A DNA stretch of 64,000 bases from JAEUOS01 sp965279115 (GTDB lineage Bacteria; Pseudomonadota; Gammaproteobacteria; Burkholderiales; JAEUOS01), in assembly GCA_965279115.1 (NCBI GenBank), contig OZ257137.1:4526001-4590000 (forward strand), read 5' to 3'. Positions 26,901-37,100 of the stretch are shown one piece after another. The stretch's first letter is position 1, and every line of letters starts with the position of its first letter. Under the pieces are notes generated by a model, which was not told the origin of the DNA, made no database searches, and worked only from the letters and a program-made list of their open reading frames with translations. The position numbers were made by a program, and so were the translations under genes.

Positions 26901-29900
26901 GATCATGATGTCGGCGTTGAGGCCGCCATCGAGGGTGTTGTTGCCGTCGTTGCCGACCAGGATGTTCGAAAGGAAGTTGCCCGTGCCGTTGATGTTCGCG
27001 CTGCCGCTGAGCGTCAGGTTCTCCACGAAGTTGGAGAGCGTGTAATTGACCGAGGACTCGACTAGGTCGGTGCCCGACGAATTGGCTTCGACGACGACGT
27101 CGTTCGTGTTGTCGACGAAATAACTGTCGTCGCCCTTGCCGCCGACCATGGTGTCGATCCCGGCACCACCATCCAGGACGTTGCTCATCACGTTGCCCGT
27201 GAGCAGGTTATCCAGTGCATTGCCATAGCCTTCGATGGCCGTCGTGGCGGTTAGAACGAGGTTCTCGACATTGGCGGTCAGGGTGTAGATGCCGGCGCTG
27301 GACCGCGTGGTGTCGGTGCCCTCGCCGGCGGTTTCGCTGACGATGTCGAGAATGCTTTCGACGAAATAGGTGTCGTTGCCGGCACCACCACGCATGGTGT
27401 CGTTGCCGCCGCCACCTGTGAGGGTGTCGTTTCCTGCGCCGCCATCGAGACCGTTGTCGGCGAGGTTGCCGGTGATCTGGTTGTCGAGGTTGTTGCCGGT
27501 GGCATTGATGGCGGTGTCGCCGATCAAGGTCAGGTTCTCGAATTCTGCCGATAGGGAAAAGGTGGCGCTGGACTGCACCGTGTCGGTTCCGCCCGCTGCA
27601 CTTTCGATGACCACGTCGCCTGCTGCATCGACCACGAAGAAATCATCGCCGGCGCCGCCAGTGAGGGTGTCGTTGCCTGTCCCGCCGATCAGGGTGTCGT
27701 TGCCATCGCCGCCATCAAGCGCGTTGTTCGCGCTGTTGCCGGTGATCAGGTTGGCAATGGCATTGCCTGTGCCGTTGATCGCCGCGCTGCCGGCGAGCGC
27801 AAGGTTCTCGAGATTGGCCGAAAGCACGTAGGTGGCCGTGGACTGCACGTCGTCGGTCCCCGCGCCGGCGTTCTCGACGATCGCGTCCGCGGTTGCGTCG
27901 ACCCGATAGCTGTCGTTGCCCAGGCCGCCGGTCAAGGTGTCGATGCCTCCGCCGCCGTCGATGGTGTCGTCGCCGTCGTTGCCCGTCAGGAGATTGTTGA
28001 CGTTGTTGCCGGTGATCACGTTGGCCAGCGCATTGCCGGTGCCGTTGATGGCGGCGTAGCCGGTCAGTCGCAGGTTTTCCACATTAGCCGCGAGCGTGAA
28101 CGTCGCCAAAGACTCCACCGAATCGGTGCCCGCGCTGGCGCCTTCGATGACCGTATCGCCCGTGCTGTCCACGATGAACAGGTCGTCGCCCGTGCCGCCG
28201 CTCAACTGGTCGTTGCCGGCGCCGCCGCTCAGGGTGTCGTTACCTGCGCCGCCGTCGATGGCGTTGTTGCCGGCGTTGCCGATGATGCGGTTGGCCAGTG
28301 TGTTACCCGTCGCGCTGATGGCACCGGCGCCGGAAAGAAACAGGGTCTCGACGCCGGTCGCCTGGGTTGCCAGGTTGAACGACACGCTGCTGTGCGCGAT
28401 GTCGGCGCCGGCCGCGTCGACGATCAGGTCGGCGCTGTTGTCCACGTAATAGATGTCGTTGCCCGCGCCGCCGTCCATGCTGTCTGCGCCGCTGCCGCCT
28501 TCGATGACGTCGTTGCCGAAGCTCCCGACGATCGTGTCATCGCCACCGCTGCCGGCCAGCCAGGCGCGGCCGTTGCCTTGCCATACCAGGTTGTGGGAAG
28601 TGCTGTCGTCTTCCAGCCGCACGAAAAGCAGATTTCCCGTTTCGTCGAGGCGCTGGGAATTGACGCCGCTGCTACCGTTGAAGGTGGCGAAGGGCGCAAA
28701 TGAATAAGTGACCACAATGCTGCCGTCGACCAAGCCGGCGATCGAGGGTTGCTGCTGGCTGTCTAAAGTGGTGGTGTTGATGCGTGTTTCATTGCCGGCC
28801 GCCGCGCCGCTCGCGTCGTAGCGCTGGCCGTAGACACCGAACCCGCTGCCGTCCTGGGTGTTGGAGGTCCACGTCACCATGTATCCGCCGTCGGCCAGCG
28901 CGGCGATGGCGGGTGTGAACTGATTGTCGTTTGTAGTGGTATTGACGCGCGTCTCGCCGCCTGCCGGCACGCCGCCGATGTCGTAGCGCTGGGCATAGAT
29001 GCCGCCGGAGCTGCCGTCCTGGTTGGTCGATGTCCAGGCGATGACATACCCGCCATCGCCCAGCGCGGCGATCACCGGCGTGCGCTGGTTGTCCAGGGTG
29101 GTGGTGTTGACGCGGGTTTCGCCGCCCACCGCGGCGCCGGCCGCGTTGTAGCGCTGCGCATAAACGTCGCCGACACCGCTGCCGTCGTGCAGCGACGTCC
29201 AGGTGACCACGTACCCGCCGTCGCCAAGTCCGGCGACGGCGGGCAACAACTGTTGATTGGTTGTACTGGAATTGACACGTGTTTCGCTGCCCACCGCGGC
29301 ACCTACGGCGTTATAGCGTTGCGCGTAAACCCCTGAGCCGCTGCCGTCTTGATTAGCGGAGTTCCAGACAATCACATACCCGCCGCCAGCAAGCGCGGCG
29401 ATCACCGGATCGGCCTGGTTGTCCGCCGTGTATTGGTTGACCTGCGTCTCGCCGCTATCGGCGGTTCCCATCGCGCTGAAGCGCTGCGCATAGATATCCG
29501 TGAAGCCGCTCACCCCCGACACCATGTGCCAGGTGACGACATAGCCTCCGTCGGCGAGGCCCGTCACGGTCGCCGACTGGCCAAGGGTGCCGCCGGGATT
29601 GCCGGCGAACCCGGTGGGTGTTCCGGTGGCGTCATATCGCTGGACGGCGATGCCGGTGCTGGCGCCCGATAAACTCACGACATAGCCGCCGCCCGCCAAT
29701 GCCGCCACTGCCGATTTCTGGAAGGTGCCCACGCTGATCGGTGCCTCGCCCAGTTGTGTCAGCTCGACGAGGCTGTCGGGGAAATGCATCAACTCGACGT
29801 CGACCAGCGTATCGGTGCCATCGTTCGCGCCGGACAACGTATCCACATCGGTCACGGTGACCGAAGCAACGGATCCGCTGCCGCCCTCGGCAAAGCGGTA

Positions 29901-30917
29901 GCCGGCCATCGATCCGCTGAAGTTCACCGTATCGACGCCACTGCCGCCGGAAAGCGTGTCGTCGCCAAGGTCGCCCGTGAGGGTGTCGTTGCCCGCCCCG
30001 CCGGCCAGGGAATTGACGCCGTTTGTGCCGGTGAGCACATCGTCGTAGGCGCCGCCGATCACGCCTTCGATGCCGATCAGCGTGTCGAATCCCAGGTCGA
30101 GCACGCTCGCGTTGAGGTTGCTCAGGTTTACGAGCAATGCAGACGTGGTGCTTGCGTAGCTGACCACGTCGAAATCGGCACCACCTTCGATGTAGTCGTT
30201 GCCGACGCCGCCGTCGAGGGTGTCGTTGCCGGCGCCGCCGTAGAGCAGATCGAAGCCGGTGCCGCCGTCAAGTGAATCGTTGCCCGCACCGCCATCGATC
30301 GAATCATCACCGCCCTGGCCATTGAGGACATCGTTGCCATCCAGGCCGTTAACGGTATCGTTGTTTTCAGAGCCCGGCAGGTAATCACTGCCGGCCGTGC
30401 CCGTGAAGACATCCAGCGTGAACGCGTAGTCCGCCTGTGCTGCGGCGCCGACAATGCCTACGCTTTCGATGGTGCCTGTGCCGGCTTCGAACGTCCAGTT
30501 CGCGCCATTGGTGGGTGAGCCGGTGGTGTCGGTGGAGGCCGCTACATCCGCGCCGGTGGCCGCGGCCAGCGCGGCGATGAAGCTTTGGCCCGCAGGTCCG
30601 GCGGCGACATCGCAGCCATACAGCAGCAGGTCGCCATCTGGCGACAAGGCGGCGCCGATCTGCGCCAGGGCCGTCGTGTAGGCGGGGATTGTGGTCTGGC
30701 TAAAAGATGTCGAGCCGAGGGTTAGGCTGCCGGCGGCGCCATGCGAGATCACGTGGATCGCGGCGAGTCCGGTCACGCCTTGCAGGGCAGCCCGCATTTG
30801 GTCAATGCCGTCGCGTCGCGCATCGAGCATCACCACCCGGACATCAACCCCGAGGTCCGCGATGAGGCGGTCGGAGTCCTGGACGCGGGAATCAATGAAA
30901 ACGAATTCGGACACCAT
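23985..30917 (-). CDS. Giant DUF4347/seven-repeat/RTX type I-secreted protein (2310 aa)
   Basis: Residues about 5-165 are DUF4347 with VISHGAAG (His59) and LLLYGCDVAAG (Cys102). Short RTX repeats follow to about 320, then a linker (NFSGSMAGYRF to DGTDTLVDVELMHF). Residues about 386-770 hold seven repeats of the form ALADGGYVVTW..YAQRYDAxGxxxG, a domain of unknown role that I read as a seven-bladed propeller. RTX and GNDTYxVD/NVENLxLTG modules run to the shared C-terminal tail ending DFQIVA. There is no Sec signal. The ATG at 30917 has CCGGAGG five bases upstream; a GTG in the next codon is a weaker option, and the third giant also begins with GTG TCC. It carries its own terminator and probably its own promoter. 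The role is probably extracellular adhesion or matrix. Confidence 0.93.
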   Translation of the reverse strand: MVSEFVFIDSRVQDSDRLIADLGVDVRVVMLDARRDGIDQMRAALQGVTGLAAIHVISHGAAGSLTLGSTSFSQTTIPAYTTALAQIGAALSPDGDLLLYGCDVAAGPAGQSFIAALAAATGADVAASTDTTGSPTNGANWTFEAGTGTIESVGIVGAAAQADYAFTLDVFTGTAGSDYLPGSENNDTVNGLDGNDVLNGQGGDDSIDGGAGNDSLDGGTGFDLLYGGAGNDTLDGGVGNDYIEGGADFDVVSYASTTSALLVNLSNLNASVLDLGFDTLIGIEGVIGGAYDDVLTGTNGVNSLAGGAGNDTLTGDLGDDTLSGGSGVDTVNFSGSMAGYRFAEGGSGSVASVTVTDVDTLSGANDGTDTLVDVELMHFPDSLVELTQLGEAPISVGTFQKSAVAALAGGGYVVSLSGASTGIAVQRYDATGTPTGFAGNPGGTLGQSATVTGLADGGYVVTWHMVSGVSGFTDIYAQRFSAMGTADSGETQVNQYTADNQADPVIAALAGGGYVIVWNSANQDGSGSGVYAQRYNAVGAAVGSETRVNSSTTNQQLLPAVAGLGDGGYVVTWTSLHDGSGVGDVYAQRYNAAGAAVGGETRVNTTTLDNQRTPVIAALGDGGYVIAWTSTNQDGSSGGIYAQRYDIGGVPAGGETRVNTTTNDNQFTPAIAALADGGYMVTWTSNTQDGSGFGVYGQRYDASGAAAGNETRINTTTLDSQQQPSIAGLVDGSIVVTYSFAPFATFNGSSGVNSQRLDETGNLLFVRLEDDSTSHNLVWQGNGRAWLAGSGGDDTIVGSFGNDVIEGGSGADSMDGGAGNDIYYVDNSADLIVDAAGADIAHSSVSFNLATQATGVETLFLSGAGAISATGNTLANRIIGNAGNNAIDGGAGNDTLSGGAGNDQLSGGTGDDLFIVDSTGDTVIEGASAGTDSVESLATFTLAANVENLRLTGYAAINGTGNALANVITGNNVNNLLTGNDGDDTIDGGGGIDTLTGGLGNDSYRVDATADAIVENAGAGTDDVQSTATYVLSANLENLALAGSAAINGTGNAIANLITGNSANNALDGGDGNDTLIGGTGNDTLTGGAGDDFFVVDAAGDVVIESAAGGTDTVQSSATFSLSAEFENLTLIGDTAINATGNNLDNQITGNLADNGLDGGAGNDTLTGGGGNDTMRGGAGNDTYFVESILDIVSETAGEGTDTTRSSAGIYTLTANVENLVLTATTAIEGYGNALDNLLTGNVMSNVLDGGAGIDTMVGGKGDDSYFVDNTNDVVVEANSSGTDLVESSVNYTLSNFVENLTLSGSANINGTGNFLSNILVGNDGNNTLDGGLNADIMIGGLGNDVYKVDNPNDIIIENPGEGIDRVESSITFDLAANVENLTLDNIDNVTLLGNGNNAATGNNLDNVLIGNTGANLLDGRGGNDTMQGGLGNDTYIVEQAGDVVTELAGQGTDLVRSTLASTTLGANFENLTLEAGAINGTGNELANVITGNAANNSLVGGAGDDTLDGGAGADTMVGEQGDDDYYVDNAGDLITEQPGAGRDAVFVDFSDGAAWSNTFRFTLPGNVEDAFFNFVSLSQITEIVGNALDNALQGNDGANKLDGGAGNDTMAGGNGDDVYVVDSAGDVVTEAAGQGIDQVVTTINYTLGANLDALALTGTATLGTGNALGNLILGNATLASVLDGGAGADTLAGGAAGDTYFVDTSLDVINDAANGGIDRVVATNNYALGANLEILELAGIDNINGTGNTQDNLIAGNNANNVLNGGGGFDAVNYQAAIGAVTVNLASGLASGGGGSDTLFNFEGVVGSNFSDTLNGDSANNDLAGGAGADTLAGGVGNDTMTGGSGSDTYFVDDAGDVVTETDNTPTGLAIAIDLGSVIDSVIASISYTLTTFVENLNLRAGTNALAGTGNALDNLLTGNEANNLLNGLEGRDTLDGGAGSDVMTGGLGADTYFVDSAGDVVTETDNTLSGLATGLDLGSAIDTVIASIAYTLGNFIENLTVKAGAGALAGVGNALDNLLTGNEANNLLSGLDGRDTLDGGAGNDSMTGGLGADTYYVDSAGDVVTETDNTLSGLAAGLDLGSAIDTVVASIAYSLGSFLENLNLRAGAGALAGTGNDLDNLINGNEAANTLTALGGNDTVLGGDGFDTLNGGDGNDSLSGMNQGDVINGGNGNDWMGGGKGQDVLDGGADNDTLIGGLGLDTLTGGAGTDAFLFASALDGVLNIDTITDFTSGTDRIQLSAAIFSAFAAQAGQTVSLASLASNLSYNATTGALAYDADGAGAGVALNFAILGATTHPASLGTDFQIVA
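24196..24750 (-). repeat. Near-identical 3' block, second copy
   Basis: This is the partner of 13381-13935 and encodes the common C-terminal RTX and export module. Just outside the block, the text at about 24171-24195 (gaaaatcgccgccgacagc) resembles the corresponding site of the 52296-63923 gene more than that of the 13170-23735 gene. That suggests a mosaic tail. Confidence 0.85.
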
Positions 30918-30922
30918 GACAT

Positions 30923-30929
30923 CCTCCGG
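30923..30929 (-). promoter_or_regulatory. Shine-Dalgarno of the second giant RTX gene
   Basis: CCGGAGG lies five bases before the ATG at 30917 and supports that start over the adjacent GTG at 30914. The rest of the gap up to 31077 holds no gene that I can support. Confidence 0.7.
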
Positions 30930-31077
30930 GCGGGAAAGGGGAACTGCGAAGATACGAGTAGGAGTTCTCTAGGGCAATAGGCCGATGCCCAGTTTGCATC
31001 ACCAACGTGGGGGATATCGCGGCCAGGAATGGGCGGTTGAGGTTGCTTTTCGGCGCGTTCGTTTGCGGCGCAGATAC

Positions 31078-31131
31078 GCCAGCACTTCTTCAGGGACGCT
31101 CTGCGCCGCGCTGGCGCAGGTTTGTGCTGGC
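31078..31131 (-). terminator. Nested hairpins after the third giant RTX gene
   Basis: An outer perfect 8-bp inverted repeat (GCCAGCAC 31078-31085, GTGCTGGC 31124-31131) encloses an inner 7-bp one (CTGCGCC 31101-31107, GGCGCAG 31113-31119). They lie 27-80 bp past the stop of the 31158-43154 gene. There is no T-run, so this is a possible structured 3' end rather than a proven intrinsic terminator. Confidence 0.4.
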
Positions 31132-31157
31132 AGGGCCCGTCGCATTGCTTCTACTCA

Positions 31158-34100
31158 TCAAGCCACGATCTGGAAGTCATTGCCAAGGGTGGCGGGGTGG
31201 GCGCCGGAACCGAGGATGGCGAAGTTCATCGCCACGCCTGCGCCGGCGCCATCGGCGTCGTAGGCCAGCGCGCCGGTGGTGGCGTTGTAGGCGAGGAAAC
31301 CCGCCGGCAGCGTCCCCAGGCTGTGGGTCTGCCCCACCTGCGCGGCAAACGCGTTGAAGACCGCTGCCGACACCTGGATCTTGTCGGTGCCGCTCGTGAA
31401 GTCGGTGATGGTATCGACATTCAACACGCCATCGAGCGCGGAGGCGAACAGGAACGCATCCGTGCCCGCGCCGCCGGTCATGGTGTCCAGGCCCAGTCCG
31501 CCGATGAGTGTGTCATTGTCGGCGCCGCCGTCGAGGACGTCCTGACCCTTGCCGCCGCCCATCCAGTCGTTGCCGTTGCCGCCGTTGATCACGTCGCCCT
31601 GGTTCATGCCGGAAAGCGAGTCGTCGCCATCGCCGCCGGTGAGGGTGTCGAAGCCGTCGCCGCCCAGCATGGTGTCATTGCCGGCGTTGTCCGAGAGCAC
31701 ATCATTGCCGCCCAGCCCGGAAAGCAGGTTGCTGGCCTCGTTGCCGAGGATCAGGTTGTTGAGCTCGTTACCGGTGCCGGCCAGCGCGCCCGCGCCCGCC
31801 TTGAGATTGAGATTCTCGATGAAGTTGCCAAGGGTGTAGGCGATGCCGGCGATGACGGTATCGATGGCGCTGCCAAGGTCCAGCCCGGCGGCCAGGCCGG
31901 AGAGCGTGTTGTCGGTTTCGACCACCACGTCGCCGGCGTTGTCGACGACGTAGGTGTCGGCCCCCAGGCCGCCGCTCATGCTGTCATCGCCGCTGCCGCC
32001 GTCGAGCGTATCGCCACCGGCGCCGCCATCTAGCGTGTCGTTGCCGCCCAATCCGGAGAGGCTGTTGCCGGCCTCGTTGCCCAAGAGCAGGTTGTCGAGG
32101 TCATTGCCGACTCCGGCAAGCGCCCCCGCACCCGACCTGAGGTTCAGGTTCTCCAGGAAGTTGCCCAGGGTATAGGCGATGCTCGCGATGACCGTATCGA
32201 TCGCACTGCCCAGATCGAGGCCCACCGCAAGGCCGGAAAGCGTGTTGTCGGTTTCGGTCACCACATCGCCGGCACTGTCGACGAAGTAGGTATCCGCCCC
32301 CAGGCCACCGGTCATGCTGTCGTTGCCGGCACCGCCGTCGAGCGTATCGGCCCCGGCCAGCCCGGTGAGGGTGTTGGCGGCCTCGTTGCCGGTGAGCAGG
32401 TTGGCCAGGTCGTTGCCGACCCCGGCCAGCGCCCCCGCACCCGCCTTGAGGTTGAGGTTCTCGACGAAGTTGCCAAGCGTGTAGCCGATGCTGGCAATCA
32501 CTGTATCGATGGCGCTGCCCAGGTCCAGGCCCACCGCCAGGCCGGAAAGCGTGTTGTCGGTTTCGGTCACCACGTCGCCGGCACTGTCGACGACATAGGT
32601 ATCCGCCCCCAGGCCACCGGTCATGCTGTCGTTGCCGAGCCCGCCATCGAGCGTATCGGCCCCGCCCAGCCCGGTAAGGGCGTTGTTCGCCTCGTTGCCG
32701 GTGAGCGCATTGGCCAGGTCGTTGCCATTGCCGGACAGGGCCCCCGCCCCCGCCTTGAGGTTCAGGTTCTCGACGAAGGCGGTGAGGGTATAGCTGATGC
32801 TGGCGATCACCCGGTCGATGGCGCTGCCGAGGTCCAGGCCGACGGCCAGGCCCGAGAGGGTGTTGTCGATTTCCAGCACCACGTCGCCGATGTCGTCGAC
32901 GATGTAGGTGTCGGTACCGAGCCCGCCGGTCATGCTGTCGGCGCCGGCCTGGCCGTCCAGGGTATTGGCGCCGGCCCCGCCGGTGAGGGTGTCGTTGGCG
33001 CTGCCGCCTTCGGCGTTCTCGAAGTTGCTCAGCGCGTCGGTGCCGGCCGTGTTGGTCGCAACGCCAGTGGCCAGATTGACGTTCACCACCGTGTTGAGGT
33101 TGCGGTAGGAGATGGTGTCGTTGCCGCCGAGCGCGTCGATGGTGAGCCCGGTGGCGGGGCTGAAGATCAGGTTGTCGAGATTGTTGCCGGTGATCGAGCC
33201 GCCGGCCGGGCCGGTATAAACCGCGTTCTCCACGCCCAGGGCCAGCACGATCGAGGCGCCGCTGATGACGGTGTCCTCGCCTTCGCCCGCGGCCTCGATC
33301 ACCACATCGCCGGCCACGTCGATGAAGTAGGTATCGTCCCCCTTGCCACCGGCCATGGTATCGGCGCCAGCGGCGCCGTCGAGGGTGTCGTTGCCGTCGC
33401 CACCCACCAGCCGGTTGATATTGGCGTCACCGGTGAGGCGGTCGGCGAAGGCACTGCCGGAGAGCCCCTCGATGCTGATGAAGGTATGGGTGCCAGCCCC
33501 GCCGGTGGCCTGCGCCCCGGTATTGGAGAGGAACACCGTGACCGCGGAAGTGGCGCCGGAGTAGCCGGCCAGGTCGAAGCCGGACCCGCCGTCGAGGGTG
33601 TCGTTGCCGGTGCCGCCTTCGAGGGTGTCGTCGCTGCCGCCGCCACTGATGGTGTCGTTGCCGGCCAGGCCCAGCAGGCGGTCGGCGCTGGCGCCGCCGG
33701 CCAGGGTATCGTTGAAGGCGCTGCCTTCGACCTCCTCGATGGAGAGCAGGGTATCGGTGCCGGCCTGCAGGGTGTTCTGCGCACCCACCAGGCCCAGGTT
33801 CACGCTCACCGCGCCGCCGGCGTTGGCGTAGGAGGCACGGTCGACGCCGGTGCCGCCGTCGATCTGGTCGTTGCCGGCGCTACCTTCGAGGGTGTCGTTG
33901 CCGCCCAGGCCGCTGATGGCGTCGTCACCCGCGCCGCCGATGATCAGGTCGTCGCCGGCGGTGCCGGTGAGGTTGTCGTTGAAGCCGCTGCCGACCAGCC
34001 GCTCGATGCCGGCGATGGTGTCGACACCGGCGCCGACGGTGTTCTGCGCCGCCAGGGTCGAGAGGTTGACGCTGACGCCGGCGCTGGCGTTGGCATAGGT

Positions 34101-37100
34101 GGCCCAGTCGAGGCCACTGCCGCCGTCGATCAGGTCGTCGCCGTCGCCGCCTTCGAGGGTGTCGTCGCCGCCGGCGGCGGTGAGCGTGTCGTTGCCGGCC
34201 AGGCCGGCCAGCAGGTTGGCGCCGCCGTCGCCGGTGAGGCTGTCGTCGAAGGCGCTGCCTTCGAGGTCTTCGATGCTGGTGAGAGTGTCGAGGCCGGCCC
34301 CGCCGGTGTTCTGCTGGGAGGCGAGGGTCAACGTGACACTCACCGCGCTGGTGGCATTGGCGTAGGAAGCGCGGTCGCTATTGCCGCCGCCGTCAAGCGA
34401 ATCGTTGCCGGCGCCGCCTTCGAGGGTGTCGTTGCCGGTGCCGCCGGCCAGGGTGTCGTTGCCGGCCAAACCCGCCAGTCGGTTGGCGCCGCTATTGCCG
34501 AAGAGCGTGTCGTCGAAGGCGCTGCCGATCAGGCCTTCGATGCCGGAGAGGGTGTCGGTGCCGGCGTTGCCGGTGATTTGCGCGCCCGCGAAGGCGAGGT
34601 TGACGCCGACCGCGCCGGCAGCGCCGGCGTAGGAGGCGAGGTCGAAGCCGTTGCCGCCGTCGACGGTGTCATCACCCGCACCGCCTTCGAGGGTGTCGTC
34701 GCCGTCAAAGCCCTGCAGGGTGTCGGTGCCGGCCAGGCCCAGCAGCATGTCGCCGCTGCTGCCGCCGCCCAGGTAGTCGTTGAAGGCGCTGCCTTCGGCT
34801 TCTTCGATGCTGATGAGCGTGTCGCTGCCGGCGGCGCCTGTCACCTGGAAGGTGGCGAAGTTGATCGATACGGCGGCGCTGGCGCCGGCGAAGCTGACGC
34901 GGTCGATGCCTGCCTCACCATCGAGGGTGTCGTTGCCGAGCCCGCCTTCGAGGGTGTCGTTGCCGGCACCGCCCAACAGGGTGTCGTCGCCACCGAGGCC
35001 GAGCAGGCGGTCGTTATTGGACCCGCCGGTGAGGGCGTCGCCAAAGGCGCTGCCTTCGAGTTCTTCGATGTTGAAGAGGGTATCGGTGCCGGCGGCGAAG
35101 GTGTTCTGCGGGTTGGGGTTGGCCAGGCTCACCGCCACCGCGGTGGCGGCGCCGGCGTAGGAGGCGCGGTCGATGCCGGTACCGCCGTCGATGAGGTCGT
35201 TACCGGTGCCGCCTTCGAGGGTGTCGTCGCCCTGGCCGCCGGAGAGGGTGTCGTTGCCGCCCAGGCCCAGGATGCGGTCGCCGGCGTTGCTGCCGGCCAG
35301 CGCGTCGTTGAAGCCGCTGCCTTCGAGTTCTTCGATGCTGATCAGGGTGTCCGTGCCGGCGCCGCCGGAGACGGCGCCTGTGCCGAGGTCGACGGTGACG
35401 GCCGCTGCGGCGCCGGCGTAGGAGACGCGGTCGGCGCCGTTGCCGCCGTTGATCAGGTTGGTGCCGGCGCCGCCTTCGAGGGTGTCGTTGCCGTCGCCGC
35501 CGATGAGGGTGTCGTCACCGCCCAGGCCGACCAGCTGGTTGGCGTTGGCGTCGCCACTCAAGCTGTCGTTGAAGGCGCTGCCTTCGAGGCTTTCGATGCT
35601 GATGAAGGTGTCGCTGCCGCCGCCGCCGGTGTTCTGCGCGCCGGCGATGGTGAGGTTGATGGCGACGGCGCTGCCGGCGCTGGCGTAGGCGGCGCGGTCG
35701 AGTCCGCTGCCACCGTCGAGGGTGTCGTCGCCCAGGCCGCCTTGCAGGGTGTCGTCGCCAATGCCGCCTTGCAGGAGGTCGTTGTCGGCGCCGCCGGTAA
35801 GGAGGTCGTTGCCGTTGCCGCCGATGACGGTGTCGAGGCCTGCTCCACCGAGTACGGTGTCGTTGCCGTCGCCGCCGTCGAGCGAATCGTCGCCGTCGCC
35901 GCCGTCCATGCTGTCGTCGCCTGACCCGCCGACGAGGGTGTCGCCGCCTGCGCCGCCGCTGATCTGGTTGGCCAGGCTGCTGCCGGTGAGGGTGTCGCTG
36001 TAGGCGCTGCCGATCAGGCCTTCGATGTTGGTGAGGGTGTCGGTGCCGGCCGCGCCGGTGGCTTGCGCGCTGGCGACCGAGAGGTTGACGGTGACGGCTG
36101 CGCCGGCGCTGGCGTAGGACGCGACGTCGATGTCAGCGCCGCCGTCCATGGTGTCGTTGCCGTCGCCGCCATCGAGGGTGTCGTTGCCGAGGTTGCCGAA
36201 CAGGAAGTCGTTGCCGGCAAGGCCGTACAGGCGGTCGGCGGCGGACACTGAAGCACCGTTGAAGACGTCGTTGAAGGCGCTGCCTTCCACTTCCTCTATG
36301 CTGATCAGGGTGACGGTGCCGCCGGTGATGGTCTGGGCGCCGGCATTGCCCAGGGTGAGGATGATGCCTGCCGAGGCGGTGGCAAACGAGGTGCGATCAC
36401 TGCCGGCGCCGCCGTCAAGGGTGTCGCTACCCCCGCCCCCGTCGAGCGTGTCGTCGCCGTCTGCGCCAGAGAGCACGTCGTTGCCAGCCAGACCGATCAG
36501 CCGGTCGCCCAGCGAGCTGCCGGAGAGCGAATCGGCGAAGGCAGTGCCTTCGAGTTCTTCTATGCCCACCAGGATGTCGGTGCCGACGCCGGTGGCCTGC
36601 GGGCCGGAAAGGCCGAGGCTGACGCCCACACCAACGGTCGCGCTGGCGTAGGTCGCGCGGTCGATGCCGTCGCCGCCGTTCAGGAAGTCGTCGCCGGCGC
36701 CGCCTTCGAGCGTGTCATTGCCGGCGTCGCCAGCCAACTGGTCGTTGCCGGCCATGCCGCGCAGCAGGTTGGCGTTGACGTCGCCGGACAGACTGTCCGA
36801 GAAGGCACTGCCTTCGACCTGCTCCACGGCTGTGAATGAATCGGCTCCGCCGCCCGCCATGTTGACAACGACGCCGTTCGCCGCGGCCGCGTATGAAACA
36901 AGGTCCATGCCGGTGCCACCGTCAAAGCCGTTGTTCCCCGTGCCCCCGACCAAGGTGTCATTTCCGGCGCCACCGCTGAGCGAATTGACACCGGCACCAC
37001 CGTCGAGGGTGTCGTTGCCGTCGTTGCCGGTGAGGGTGTCATTGCCACCCGAGCCAAGAAGAACATTGGCGCCGGCGTCCCCGGTGAGGGCGTCATTGAA

